From Caballeronia pedi (GTDB lineage: Bacteria > Pseudomonadota > Gammaproteobacteria > Burkholderiales > Burkholderiaceae), in the NCBI RefSeq assembly GCF_001544915.2, contig NZ_FCOE02000022.1:1-64000 (forward strand): DNA of 64,000 bases, read 5' to 3'. Positions 37,884 to 46,670 of the stretch are shown here, in pieces (position 1 is the stretch's first letter; every line of letters starts with the position of its first letter). Both the position numbers and the translations under genes were made by a program. The notes beneath the pieces were generated by a model. The model saw only the letters and a list, made by a program, of their open reading frames with translations. It did no database searches and was not told where the DNA came from.

Positions 37884-39106
37884 CACTCGATCTCCGTCGC
37901 TTCGGCCGCCTCGGCGACGCTCGTCACGCCCTCACGTACGCGCGCGAAAGCCGCATCGCGCAGTGCGGGCATGCCTTGCGTCTGCGCGGTGCGCGCGATC
38001 GCGTGCGTCGCCGCGCGCGAGACGATCAGCTCGCGTATCTCGTCGGAGACCGGCATCACCTGATGCACGCCGACGCGCCCGCGATAGCCGATGCCATGGC
38101 ACGCCGGACAGCCGCGCGCCTCGAACGGATGAAAGCCGTCCTCGAGCGGCAGCGCCGATGGCGCGCGGCAGTGCTCGCACAGCTTGCGCACGAGCCGTTG
38201 CGCGGTGACGAGCCTGAGCGCCGACGCGAGGTTATAAGGCGCGACTCCGATATCGATGAGCCGCGCGATCGCGGCGGGCGCGTCGTTCGTGTGCAAGGTC
38301 GAGAGCACGAGGTGTCCGGTCTGCGCGGCCTTCACCGCGACGTCCGCGGTTTGCGCGTCGCGAATCTCGCCGACCATGATGACGTCGGGGTCCTGGCGCA
38401 TGAACGCGCGCAGCGCCACGGCGAAGGTCAGCCCGGCCTTCTCGCGCACGCTGACCTGATTGATGCCTGCAAGCTGAATCTCGACCGGATCTTCGACGGA
38501 GCACACGTTGCGCGCTTCGGCGTTGAGCATCTGCAGGAAGCAATAGAGTGACAAGGTTTTGCCGCTGCCGGTCGGGCCCGTCACGAGCACGAGACCGTGC
38601 GGCGCGCGAATCGCCGATTCGACCGTGCGGCCTTGCGCGTCGTCGAGACCGAGCGCGGCGAGCGACAGATCGGGCGGCAGCGCGTCGAGTCGACGCAGCA
38701 CGAGCTTTTCGCCGAAGAGCGTCGGCAGCGAATTCACGCGATAGTCGCCGACTTTCCCGCCCGGCAGATTCAGCCGCAAGCGGCCGTCCTGCGGCACGCG
38801 CCGCTCGGCGATATCCATGCGCGCCAGCACCTTGATGCGCGTGACGAACGCGTCGCGCAAATGGGGCGGCGGACGCCTGAGCACATGCAACGCGCCGTCG
38901 ACGCGCAGGCGGATGCGCCAGTCGTGCTCGGAAGGCTCGACGTGAATATCGGATGCGCCGCGTTCGGCGGCTTCGCGCAGGGTATCGGCGAGGAGCGAAA
39001 CGGCGGGCGTTTCGTTTTCGGATGCGGCTTCGAGCGCTGGATCGGCGGAGCGCGCCGGGCGCGCGAAAGTGTCGAATGCGTCGCGGGAGGGAGCAATCAT
39101 GGGCAT
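37883..39106 (-). CDS. pilB: GspE/PilB-family assembly ATPase, short form
   Basis: A 407-aa traffic ATPase. Walker A is GPTGSGKTLSLY near residues 177-188, the Asp box and Walker B are FMRQDPDVIMVGEIRD, the His box is GHLVLSTLHTNDAPAA, and a zinc-binding CEHC ... CPAC lies near 314-337. The N-terminal T2SSE_N domain of full-length PilB (about 560 aa) is missing; only about 30 residues precede the SDIHVEP motif. It forms an operon with the PilC and PilD-like genes, but no pilin gene is present here, so the role (pilus assembly, DNA uptake or secretion) is open. Confidence 0.9.
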   Translation of the reverse strand: MPMIAPSRDAFDTFARPARSADPALEAASENETPAVSLLADTLREAAERGASDIHVEPSEHDWRIRLRVDGALHVLRRPPPHLRDAFVTRIKVLARMDIAERRVPQDGRLRLNLPGGKVGDYRVNSLPTLFGEKLVLRRLDALPPDLSLAALGLDDAQGRTVESAIRAPHGLVLVTGPTGSGKTLSLYCFLQMLNAEARNVCSVEDPVEIQLAGINQVSVREKAGLTFAVALRAFMRQDPDVIMVGEIRDAQTADVAVKAAQTGHLVLSTLHTNDAPAAIARLIDIGVAPYNLASALRLVTAQRLVRKLCEHCRAPSALPLEDGFHPFEARGCPACHGIGYRGRVGVHQVMPVSDEIRELIVSRAATHAIARTAQTQGMPALRDAAFARVREGVTSVAEAAEATEIE

Positions 39107-39174
39107 CGTGCGGTCGGAGTCGAGATGACCCGATCATCTCCCCCGCAACCGCCGACGCCCAGTCGTCCGAATGG

Positions 39175-40461
39175 CTAACGCAGCGCGCGCTGCGGCCCGA
39201 GCGGGCGGAAAATCTTCACGGTGCGGATCGCCTGATCGTCGCTGCGCATGACTTCGAAGGTCACGTCCGCGATGCGGATCGACACGTCGCCGTCCGGAAT
39301 GTCTTCGAGCGTTTCGAGAATCAGGCCGTTGAGCGTTTTCGGGCCGTCCGTCGGCAACGTCAGATGCAGCCAGCGGTTCAGCTCGCGCAGCGGCATGCTG
39401 CCCGCCACGATGCACTCGCCGTTCTCGTTCCAGCCGCCGCGCGAACCGGCGCCGCGCGGAATCGTCGTCGTGAACTCGCCGATCAGTTCCTCGATGATGT
39501 CCTCGGGTGTGACGAGCCCCTGCAACTCGCCGTACTCGTCGACCACGATCGCGATGCGATGGCCGCTTTCCTGGAAGTACTGCAGTTGCTGGAAGACGGG
39601 CGTGCCGGCCGGCACGAAGTACGGCTCGGTGAGCAGTTCGCGCAGCGTCTCGCGTTCGAGTTCCTGGTTATGCAGCGCCGACAGCGTCTTGCGCACATGC
39701 AGGATGCCCATCACGCGATCGATATCGCCCTGAAACACCACGAGCTTGTTGTGATAACAGGTCTCGAGCTGATGCAGGATCTGCTCGAAAGGAGCTTCGA
39801 AGTCGAGCGCTTCGATGCGTCGGCGCGGAATCATCACGTCATCGACGGTGATGTTCTCCAGATCGAACAGATTGAGCAGGATGCTGCGGTGTTTGGTCGG
39901 CATGAAGCTGCCGGTTTCCAGCACGATGGTGCGCAGTTCTTCCGGCGAAATGCGCTGATCGCGCTTGTTTTTCGTATTGATGTGCAGCGCCGCGAGAATC
40001 GCGTTGGCGAACAGATTGACGAACCAGATCAGCGGCCGCGCGATGCGCATGAGCGGCGCGAGCACGAGGCTCGCGGGCAGCGCCACTTTCTCGGGATAGG
40101 TCGCGCCGACGATCTTCGGCGCGATCTCCGCGAACACGATGATCAGAAACGCGATGACGCCGGTGGTGACCGACAGGACGAGGTTGTTATGGCCGAACGT
40201 GCGCAGCGCGATCGACGTGGTGAGCACCGGAATGATCGTGTTGATCAGGTTGTTGCCGATCAGGATCACGGAAAGAAGCTGGTCGGTTTTTCCGAGCAGC
40301 CCTTGCGTCGTACGGGCGCGCAGCGATCCCTGGCTCGCCAGATATTTCAGCCGATGGCGATTGAGCGCCATCATCGATGTTTCGGAGATCGAGAAGAAGC
40401 CGGAAAGGAAGAGAAGCAGAAAAATGGCGCAAATTTGCGCCCATAAGGGAAGGTTGTCCAC
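39175..40461 (-). CDS. CNNM/CorC (HlyC/CorC) family transporter with CBS domains
   Basis: A 428-aa inner-membrane protein. The order is an N-terminal DUF21/CNNM membrane domain (about residues 5-190; FLLLFLSGFFSISETSMMALNRHRL), two CBS domains (about 205-330; MIPRRRIEALDF, EYGELQGLVTPEDIIEELIGE) and a C-terminal CorC_HlyC domain. Relatives act in Mg2+/Co2+ efflux or homeostasis; the ion is not known here. I start at the GTG at 40461 ((M)DNLPLWAQIC), the family-like N-terminus; the frame remains open 47 codons upstream into the intergenic region next to the tRNA. Confidence 0.88.
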   Translation of the reverse strand: MDNLPLWAQICAIFLLLFLSGFFSISETSMMALNRHRLKYLASQGSLRARTTQGLLGKTDQLLSVILIGNNLINTIIPVLTTSIALRTFGHNNLVLSVTTGVIAFLIIVFAEIAPKIVGATYPEKVALPASLVLAPLMRIARPLIWFVNLFANAILAALHINTKNKRDQRISPEELRTIVLETGSFMPTKHRSILLNLFDLENITVDDVMIPRRRIEALDFEAPFEQILHQLETCYHNKLVVFQGDIDRVMGILHVRKTLSALHNQELERETLRELLTEPYFVPAGTPVFQQLQYFQESGHRIAIVVDEYGELQGLVTPEDIIEELIGEFTTTIPRGAGSRGGWNENGECIVAGSMPLRELNRWLHLTLPTDGPKTLNGLILETLEDIPDGDVSIRIADVTFEVMRSDDQAIRTVKIFRPLGPQRALR

Positions 40462-40565
40462 GCGGTGATCGAGTAGGGGCGGAGATGGGAGGCAATATAA
40501 CAGACGGGCGGGCATGCCCGCCCTCGGCCTTTTGGTCAGCGTACGCGGTTTCGTGCGCCGGAAAT

Positions 40566-40598
40566 AAAAAACCCGCATGGCGGACCATGCGGGTTTTT
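40566..40598 (-). terminator. Terminator after tRNA-Pro
   Basis: AAAAACCCGCATGG pairs with CCATGCGGGTTTTT around a CGGA loop. The A-run on the plus strand is the U-tract for the minus-strand tRNA transcript, 8 bases past the CCA end; the structure could also act in the other direction. Confidence 0.88.
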
Positions 40599-40605
40599 GC
40601 AATTC

Positions 40606-40682
40606 TGGTCGGGGTGAGAGGATTCGAACCTCCGGCCTCTACGTCCCGAACGTAGCGCTCTACCAGGCTAAGCTACACCCCG
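40606..40682 (-). tRNA. tRNA-Pro (anticodon CGG)
   Basis: A 77-nt cloverleaf on the minus strand. The acceptor stem CGGGGTG pairs with CACCCCG, followed by A and an encoded CCA. The anticodon loop is TTCGGGA (anticodon CGG, reading CCG, a frequent proline codon here), and the T-loop GGTTCGAATCC is canonical. Confidence 0.97.
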
Positions 40683-40722
40683 AATTCGACCAACTTGGAC
40701 TCTTACGCTGTTTCAGTCTCGT

Positions 40723-41715
40723 TCAAGACTGCCGTGACGTCGAGTAAGAACATAATTCTAGCAGGCTCTCTTTGTAGATGGAAGGGGGAAATGCAGAAAT
40801 CGCATTCGCCGCCGCCTGAGCTTCCTTGCGCGCGCACTCCAGCGTGTGGTCGAGCGCGCCGGACTTCGTGATCGCGTGGAAGATCGTGTCGAAGCGATCC
40901 GTGCCGCCTTGCTCGATGGCCTCGCGTGCGAGCGCCGCCTGTTCCGGCGTGCCGTGCTCCATCAGAAAGATGAGCGGAAGGGTGGGTTTGCCTTCGCGCA
41001 GGTCGTCGCCGGCGTTCTTGCCCATCGATTCGGGCGTGCCGGTGTAGTCGAGCCAGTCGTCCATGATCTGGAAGGCCGTGCCGATGCGCCGGCCGAACTC
41101 CGCCGCAGCCGCTTCGGTGCGCGCATCCGCGCCCGACAGCACCGCGCCCAGTTGCGCGGCCGCCTCGAACAGTTTCGCGGTCTTGTAGCGGATCACCTGC
41201 ATGTAGCGCGCTTCGTCGACGTCCGGGTCGTGCATGTTGAGCAACTGCAGCACTTCGCCTTCGGAAATGACGTTGGTCGCGACCGAAAGAATCTCCATCA
41301 CGCGCATTTTGCCGACGCTCACCATCATCTCGAACGAGCGCGAATACAGGAAGTCGCCGACCAGCACGCTCGCCGCGTTGCCGAACAGCGCGTTCGCCGT
41401 CTTGCGGCCGCGCCGCAGGTCGGATTCGTCGACGACGTCGTCGTGCAGCAGCGTCGCCGTGTGGATGAACTCCACCACGGCGGCCAGTTCATGGCGATGT
41501 CCGGTCGTGTCGCCCAGTGCGCCGGAGACCAGCAGCAGCAGCGCCGGACGCAGCCGCTTGCCGCCCGCGCCGATGATGTACTCCGAAATCTGGTTGATCA
41601 GCATCACTTCTGATGCCAGGCGCTGCCGGATGACACGATTGACGTGCTGCATGTCCTCGGCGATCGGGGCGAGCAGCGCGGCGGCGTTGGGAGGGGAAGT
41701 GGCGGTGGACGACAT
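40723..41715 (-). CDS. ispB: Octaprenyl diphosphate synthase (polyprenyl synthetase)
   Basis: A 330-aa trans-prenyltransferase that makes the side chain of ubiquinone. The first aspartate-rich motif is LLHDDVVDESDLRRGR near residues 91-106 and the second is QIMDDWLDYTG near 218-228. GGKRLRPALLLL near 51 is the pyrophosphate-binding start. Betaproteobacteria commonly make UQ-8, which fits octaprenyl. Together with Coq7 in this window it belongs to quinone synthesis. It is divergent from rplU, as in E. coli. Confidence 0.95.
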   Translation of the reverse strand: MSSTATSPPNAAALLAPIAEDMQHVNRVIRQRLASEVMLINQISEYIIGAGGKRLRPALLLLVSGALGDTTGHRHELAAVVEFIHTATLLHDDVVDESDLRRGRKTANALFGNAASVLVGDFLYSRSFEMMVSVGKMRVMEILSVATNVISEGEVLQLLNMHDPDVDEARYMQVIRYKTAKLFEAAAQLGAVLSGADARTEAAAAEFGRRIGTAFQIMDDWLDYTGTPESMGKNAGDDLREGKPTLPLIFLMEHGTPEQAALAREAIEQGGTDRFDTIFHAITKSGALDHTLECARKEAQAAANAISAFPPSIYKESLLELCSYSTSRQS

Positions 41716-41890
41716 GTTCGGCAGGAAAGGTAATCCGGCGGATTATAAGGCGAATCCGACAGACGACGGGGTTTCGGCTGTGCCGATTCGCGCGACGTGC
41801 GCGAAATTCGGACAGGATTCGCTGCGTTTCGCCGGGGTTTGCCTGCGGATCGCGCGCTCGCGCCGGGCGTGCGGGAAACGTCGACGCACT

Positions 41891-41919
41891 TTGACGTCGA
41901 GCGTAACCCTATGTATAAT
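41891..41919 (+). promoter_or_regulatory. rplU-rpmA promoter
   Basis: TTGACG (41891-41896), a 17-base spacer and a consensus TATAAT (41914-41919). This is the best sigma-70 promoter in the window. The predicted start near 41926 leaves a leader of about 47 nt before rplU. Confidence 0.9.
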
Positions 41920-41972
41920 CGCGTGTTTTCCCCGCGTGGTGCGTGGAAAAAGAATTCTGAGTGAGGTTCTCA

Positions 41973-42284
41973 ATGTACGCGGTCATAAAAACCGGCGGCA
42001 AGCAGTATAAGGTTGCCGTTGGCGAAAAATTGAAAGTAGAACAGATACCGGCAGACATTGACGCTGAAATCACGCTCGACCAGGTTCTCGCAGTAGGCGA
42101 AGGCGAATCGATTAAGTTCGGTACGCCGCTGGTGGGTGGGGCTTCCGTCAAGGCTACCGTCGTGTCGCAAGGTCGTCACAAGAAAGTGACCATCTTCAAG
42201 ATGCGCCGCCGGAAGCACTACCAAAAGCACGCTGGCCATCGCCAGAACTACACCGAACTGCGCATCGACGCGATCAACGCCTAA
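41973..42284 (+). CDS. rplU: 50S ribosomal protein L21
   Basis: A 103-aa ribosomal protein. It starts MYAVIKTGGKQYKVAVGEKLKVE and ends with the RNA-binding KMRRRKHYQKHAGHRQNYTELRI segment, both signatures of bL21. The start at 41973 is the family start; the frame has four more codons upstream. It is co-transcribed with rpmA, 43 bp downstream. Confidence 0.98.
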   Translation: MYAVIKTGGKQYKVAVGEKLKVEQIPADIDAEITLDQVLAVGEGESIKFGTPLVGGASVKATVVSQGRHKKVTIFKMRRRKHYQKHAGHRQNYTELRIDAINA

Positions 42285-42327
42285 GGCGTGATCGTTCCGC
42301 ACAGATATCGGTTAAGGAGCTAATCAA

Positions 42328-42588
42328 ATGGCACACAAAAAAGCAGGCGGGTCTTCCCGCAACGGCCGCGACTCCGAGTCGAAACGCCTCGGCGTGAAGG
42401 TGTACGGCGGCCAGGCAATCAACGCAGGCGGCATCATCGTTCGCCAACGCGGCACGCGCATGCACCCGGGTGAGAATGTCGGCATCGGCAAGGATCACAC
42501 GCTGTTCGCGCTCGCCGACGGTCACGTCAAGTTCGTGACCAAGGGCGCTGCGAAGAAGCACACGGTCGTCGTCGTCCCGGCAGCGTAA
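42328..42588 (+). CDS. rpmA: 50S ribosomal protein L27
   Basis: An 86-aa ribosomal protein with the typical N-terminus MAHKKAGGSSRNGRDSESKRLGVK, which reaches the peptidyl-transferase centre, and GTRMHPGENVGIGKDHTLFAL. The ribosome-binding site is TTAAGGAGC. A strong terminator follows. Confidence 0.98.
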   Translation: MAHKKAGGSSRNGRDSESKRLGVKVYGGQAINAGGIIVRQRGTRMHPGENVGIGKDHTLFALADGHVKFVTKGAAKKHTVVVVPAA

Positions 42589-42614
42589 ATTTTACGCACG
42601 GGCTTCAGGACCGA

Positions 42615-42647
42615 AAAAAGGCCCCGCGAAGTTCGCGGGGCCTTTTT
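42615..42647 (+). terminator. Intrinsic terminator after rpmA
   Basis: AAAAAGGCCCCGCG pairs with CGCGGGGCCTTTTT around a short AAGTT-type loop, with a terminal T-run, 27 bases after the rpmA stop. obgE downstream therefore needs read-through or its own promoter. Confidence 0.9.
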
Positions 42648-42751
42648 CGTTGGTGCGCGGGGAACGCGCATCGGCGGAATTCAGAGATATCGGTGACCGG
42701 CAACGCCGGGTCACGGCAAAATAGCTGCAAATACACGGGACGGAGCAACGC

Positions 42752-43837
42752 ATGAAGTTCATTGACGAAGCGAAGATTGAAGTCATCGCCGGCGACGGAG
42801 GAGATGGCAGCGCGTCGATGCGCCGCGAAAAGTTCGTCCCATTCGGCGGGCCGGACGGCGGCGACGGCGGCCGCGGCGGCAGCGTCTACGCGATCGGCGA
42901 TCGCAATATCAACACGCTGATCGACTATCGGTTTTCCAAGAAGCATCAGGCGCGCAACGGCGAGAACGGCCGCGGCGCGGACTGCTACGGCAAGGGCGGC
43001 GACGACATCACGCTGCGCATGCCGGTCGGCACCATCATTTCGGATCAGGAAACGGGCGAGATCATCGCCGATCTGACCGAACACAATCAGCAAGTGTTGA
43101 TCGCGCAGGGCGGCGCGGGCGGCCTCGGCAACCTGCATTTCAAGTCGAGCACGAACCGCGCGCCGCGTCAGAAAACCGACGGCAAGCCGGGCGAGCGCAA
43201 CATGCTCAAGCTCGAACTGAAAGTGCTCGCCGATGTCGGTCTGCTCGGCATGCCGAACGCGGGCAAATCCACGTTCATCTCGTCGGTGTCGAACGCGCGC
43301 CCGAAGATCGCGGATTATCCGTTCACGACGCTTGCGCCGAATCTCGGCGTGGTGCGCGTCGGGCCTAGCAAGAGCTTCGTGATCGCGGACATCCCCGGCC
43401 TGATCGAAGGCGCGGCGGAAGGCGCGGGGCTCGGGCATCGCTTTCTGCGTCACTTGCAGCGCACCGGCGTGCTGCTGCATCTCGTCGACATGGCCCCGTT
43501 CGACGAAAACGTCGATCCGGTCGCCGAAGCGAAAGCGATCGTCAACGAACTGCGCAAGTACGACGAGTCGCTTTACGACAAGCCGCGCTGGCTCGTGCTG
43601 AACAAGCTGGACATGGTGCCTGAGGACGAGCGCGAAACGCGTATCGCCGATTTCGTCGAGCGTTTCGAGTGGGACGGTCCGGTCTACGAGATTTCGGCGC
43701 TGACGGGCCAGGGCTGCGAGGCGCTCACGTACGCGATCTACGACTACATCTCGCAGCATTCGGACGCATCGCGCGCGGCGGAGGCGGAAGATCTCGCCGC
43801 CGACGTGCGTTTCCGCGACGACGCAGCGAAGGAATAA
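42752..43837 (+). CDS. obgE: GTPase ObgE/CgtA
   Basis: A 361-aa Obg-family GTPase involved in 50S maturation and growth control. The glycine-rich Obg fold occupies about residues 1-158 (FIDEAKIEVIAGDGGDGSASMRREKFVPFGGPDGGDGG). The G domain has GMPNAGKSTFIS (G1), DIPGLIEGAAEGAGLG (G3) and LNKLDMV (G4). The C-terminal extension is short. GGACGGAGC precedes the ATG, and proB follows after 26 bp. Confidence 0.97.
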   Translation: MKFIDEAKIEVIAGDGGDGSASMRREKFVPFGGPDGGDGGRGGSVYAIGDRNINTLIDYRFSKKHQARNGENGRGADCYGKGGDDITLRMPVGTIISDQETGEIIADLTEHNQQVLIAQGGAGGLGNLHFKSSTNRAPRQKTDGKPGERNMLKLELKVLADVGLLGMPNAGKSTFISSVSNARPKIADYPFTTLAPNLGVVRVGPSKSFVIADIPGLIEGAAEGAGLGHRFLRHLQRTGVLLHLVDMAPFDENVDPVAEAKAIVNELRKYDESLYDKPRWLVLNKLDMVPEDERETRIADFVERFEWDGPVYEISALTGQGCEALTYAIYDYISQHSDASRAAEAEDLAADVRFRDDAAKE

Positions 43838-43863
43838 ACGCAACCACGAGGAGAAAGCGCACG

Positions 43864-44982
43864 ATGCGTTCGGTCATCGCCGCTGCGAAGCGAATCGTAG
43901 TGAAAGTAGGGTCCAGCCTCGTCACCAACGACGGGCGCGGGCTCGACCATGCGGCAATCTCTCGCTGGGCGGCGCAGATCGCGGCGCTGCGCGAGCAGGG
44001 CAAGGAAGTCGTGCTCGTGAGTTCGGGCGCGATCGCGGAAGGCATCCACCGGCTCGGCTGGACCAAGCGGCCGCGCGAGATCGACGAATTGCAGGCGGCC
44101 GCCGCCGTCGGCCAGATGGGCCTCGCGCAGGTCTACGAGAGCAGCTTCGGCGCGCACGGCATCCGCACCGCGCAGATTCTGCTTACACACGCTGATCTCG
44201 CGGATCGCGAGCGCTATCTGAACGCGCGCTCGACGCTGCTCACGCTGTTGCGCCTGGGCGCGGTGCCGATCATCAACGAGAACGACACCGTCATCACCGA
44301 CGAAATCAAGTTCGGCGACAACGACACGCTCGGCGCGCTCGTCGCCAATCTGATCGAAGGCGATGCGCTCGTTATCCTCACCGATCAGCGCGGTCTCTTC
44401 ACCGCCGATCCGCGCAAGGATCCGAACGCGACGCTCGTCGAACAGGCCGACGCCGGCACGCCCGAACTCGAACGGATGGCGGGCGGCGCGGGCTCGAGCC
44501 TCGGACGCGGCGGCATGCTGACCAAGATTCTCGCGGCGAAGCGCGCGGCGCACAGCGGCGCGAACACGGTGATCGCGAGCGGCCGCGAAGCCGACGTGCT
44601 CACGCGTCTCGCATCGGGCGAAATGATCGGCACGCAGCTCATCGCGCGCACCGCGCGTATCGCGGCGCGCAAGCAGTGGATGGCGGATCATTTGCAGGTG
44701 CGCGGGCACGTCGTGATCGATGACGGCGCGGTGCGCAAGCTCACGGCTGACGGCAAGAGCCTGTTGCCGATCGGCGTGATCGACGTGAAGGGCGCGTTCG
44801 CTCGCGGCGAAGTCATCGCGTGCGTCGACGCTCAAGGGCAGGAGGTCGCGCGCGGCATCACGAACTACAGCAGTTCCGAAGCGCGCCTGATCCATCGGCG
44901 GCCCAGCGGCGAGATCGAAATCGTGCTCGGCTATATGCTGGAGCCCGAACTGATTCATCGCGACAATCTCGTGCTCGTCTGA
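43864..44982 (+). CDS. proB: Glutamate 5-kinase
   Basis: A 372-aa enzyme for the first step of proline biosynthesis. The amino acid kinase domain starts KRIVVKVGSSLVTNDGRGLD and has VLVSSGAIAEG and NENDTVITDEIKFGDND. The C-terminal PUA domain (about residues 275-360) contains GVIDVKGAFARGEVIACVDAQGQEVARGI. The ATG at 43864 has CACGAGGAG upstream; the long open frame upstream lies inside obgE and is not used. A terminator follows. Confidence 0.96.
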   Translation: MRSVIAAAKRIVVKVGSSLVTNDGRGLDHAAISRWAAQIAALREQGKEVVLVSSGAIAEGIHRLGWTKRPREIDELQAAAAVGQMGLAQVYESSFGAHGIRTAQILLTHADLADRERYLNARSTLLTLLRLGAVPIINENDTVITDEIKFGDNDTLGALVANLIEGDALVILTDQRGLFTADPRKDPNATLVEQADAGTPELERMAGGAGSSLGRGGMLTKILAAKRAAHSGANTVIASGREADVLTRLASGEMIGTQLIARTARIAARKQWMADHLQVRGHVVIDDGAVRKLTADGKSLLPIGVIDVKGAFARGEVIACVDAQGQEVARGITNYSSSEARLIHRRPSGEIEIVLGYMLEPELIHRDNLVLV

Positions 44983-44992
44983 GCCGTCGTCG

Positions 44993-45034
44993 AAAAAAAG
45001 AAGCCCGCCGGGCCGCAAGGCCAGCGGGCTTTTT
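44993..45034. terminator. Bidirectional terminator between proB and the CNP1-like gene
   Basis: AAGCCCGC (45001-45008) pairs with GCGGGCTT (45024-45031), and an inner GGCC-GCAA-GGCC hairpin adds stability. There is an A-run on the left and a T-run on the right, so it can serve both convergent genes. Confidence 0.88.
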
Positions 45035-45051
45035 CACGACCAGAGCCGCGT

Positions 45052-45621
45052 TCAGCGCAGGTTGATCGAGCTTTGCGTGCGCTTGTACTGGATGTTGTTG
45101 ACGATCTGCGCCGCCGTGCCGACAGTCAGCTTGCTCGCGCAGAAGTAGTCCTGATAGAGCGCCGCCTGATACGCGTTCAACTCGCCGTTCTCGATGCGCT
45201 TGAAGTCGAACGCGGAACCCTGATCCCAGCCGTTCTGATCGTCGTTGATGCTCGCGTAGCGGCGCCATTCGTAGGTGTCGCAACGAATGCCTTCATAGTT
45301 GACGTTGCGCGCGCCCGCCGGACTCGTCACGACGACCACATAGCGCACGACGCCGTCCTTGCCGACCGTGAGCGAGGACTTGTCGACGGCGAAAGTGAGC
45401 GGCGTGTTCTGCGAAACATTGAACGCCAGCAGATTCGATGCTTGCGGCAGAGGCGGCAGCGTCTCGATCTTCTCCTCGGTCCAGTTCGGCTTGCGGTCGA
45501 GCAGATAGGTGAACACGCCGTCGTCCTGGGTGGACGGGGTTTTATTGCTGGAGCAGCCGGCGAGCACGGCAAGCGCTGCCGCAGATGCCGCGATTACCGC
45601 GAGTGAGGCATTCACTTTCAA
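45052..45621 (-). CDS. CNP1-like family lipoprotein
   Basis: A 189-aa predicted lipoprotein. The signal peptide KVNASLAVIAASAAALAVLAGCSS has a lipobox LAGC (Cys near residue 23). The mature part resembles the CNP1-like family, betaproteobacterial secreted proteins of unknown function, with conserved segments NWTEEKIETLPPLP, YEGIRCDTYEWRRYAS and YQDYFCASK containing two cysteines. I start at the TTG at 45621, which gives MKVNASL and has GGGAAG upstream; a GTG two codons later is possible, and the frame is open 23 codons upstream. Confidence 0.8.
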   Translation of the reverse strand: MKVNASLAVIAASAAALAVLAGCSSNKTPSTQDDGVFTYLLDRKPNWTEEKIETLPPLPQASNLLAFNVSQNTPLTFAVDKSSLTVGKDGVVRYVVVVTSPAGARNVNYEGIRCDTYEWRRYASINDDQNGWDQGSAFDFKRIENGELNAYQAALYQDYFCASKLTVGTAAQIVNNIQYKRTQSSINLR

Positions 45622-45672
45622 TTGGATCTTCCCGGAAACATGCGCGCGGGGCTCGATGCGCCCGCCCGGCGG

Positions 45673-45712
45673 AACAAAGCGAAATGGCACGGCGAGTGAA
45701 TCGCCGTGCCAT
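45673..45712 (-). terminator. Probable terminator of rppH
   Basis: A 12-bp perfect stem, ATGGCACGGCGA (45684-45695) with TCGCCGTGCCAT (45701-45712), loop of 5. On the minus strand it is followed by TTTCGCTTTG, a modest U-tract, 48 bases after the rppH stop. Confidence 0.65.
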
Positions 45713-45759
45713 CGATCGAAGTCGTGCTGAGTATCGACGTGTGCGAGGAACCGCGATGA

Positions 45760-46410
45760 TCAGTCGCACGATGAGCGGTGCGCGATCACATGCACTTCTT
45801 CGCTGACCGTGCATTCTGCCTGAACCGCCGCGCCGGAGGCAGTAACAGCAGGTGCTTCGATCGTCATCGTCTGGACCACGCGTGGATAGCGTAGTCCATG
45901 ATGCGCGGCTCGCTCGCCGCGCTCGGCGCGGGAGTTGGTTCGCCGCAGGAACCGGGACAGCTCGGTGAGAGCCATTTGATAAACGTCGCGCTTGAACTCG
46001 ATGACCGCATCAAGCGGCACCCAATACTCGTTCCAGCGCCAGGCATCGAACTCCGGATGGTCCGTCGCACGCAGGCAGATGTCGCAATCGCGTCCCACCA
46101 TGCGCAGCAGAAACCAGATTTGTTTCTGACCGCGATAATGTCCGCGCACCTCGCGCTTGATGAACTTGTCCGGCACCTCATAACGCAGCCAGTCGCGCGT
46201 GCGACCGACAACTTTCACATGCTCCGGAAGCAGACCGGTTTCTTCGTGTAACTCCCGATACATCGCTTGCACAGGGGTCTCACCGTATTTGATGCCCCCT
46301 TGCGGAAACTGCCAGGAATGTTCACGCAGCCGCTTGCCCCAAAACACTTCGTTGCGCGCGTTCAAGAGGATGATGCCGACGTTCGGGCGAAAGCCTTCAC
46401 GATCCAGCAT
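45760..46410 (-). CDS. rppH: RNA pyrophosphohydrolase
   Basis: A 216-aa Nudix enzyme that removes pyrophosphate from 5'-triphosphorylated RNA and so starts decay by RNase E. The N-terminus MLDREGFRPNVGIILLNARNEVFWGKRL is the RppH signature, and the Nudix box GGIKYGETPVQAMYRELHEETGLL lies at about residues 38-61. The C-terminal 45 residues beyond the catalytic domain are low in conservation, and the protein is longer than the E. coli enzyme. The ATG at 46410 has GAAGGTGGC upstream. It is divergent from proS. Confidence 0.94.
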   Translation of the reverse strand: MLDREGFRPNVGIILLNARNEVFWGKRLREHSWQFPQGGIKYGETPVQAMYRELHEETGLLPEHVKVVGRTRDWLRYEVPDKFIKREVRGHYRGQKQIWFLLRMVGRDCDICLRATDHPEFDAWRWNEYWVPLDAVIEFKRDVYQMALTELSRFLRRTNSRAERGERAAHHGLRYPRVVQTMTIEAPAVTASGAAVQAECTVSEEVHVIAHRSSCD

Positions 46411-46670
46411 ACAGCCACCTTCAAATCCTTTAAAATTGCTTTGATTATAAACAGTTAACGGAGCCCGCGCATCGGTTCGAACCCGCGGCACGAAGCCGAA
46501 TGCGGGGCACGTTTGCCGAGCCGGGTGCAGGACGCTTTGCCAGACCATGCGGAAGGCGGCAAAATCTTCTTCCCTGCGAAAGCCGTAGACCGTTTCCGTC
46601 GTTCACCTTCGATACGCCTGCTCCGGCGCCACAACGGCTCCGAAGCGCGCGACGCTTTTGGAAAATTTGA

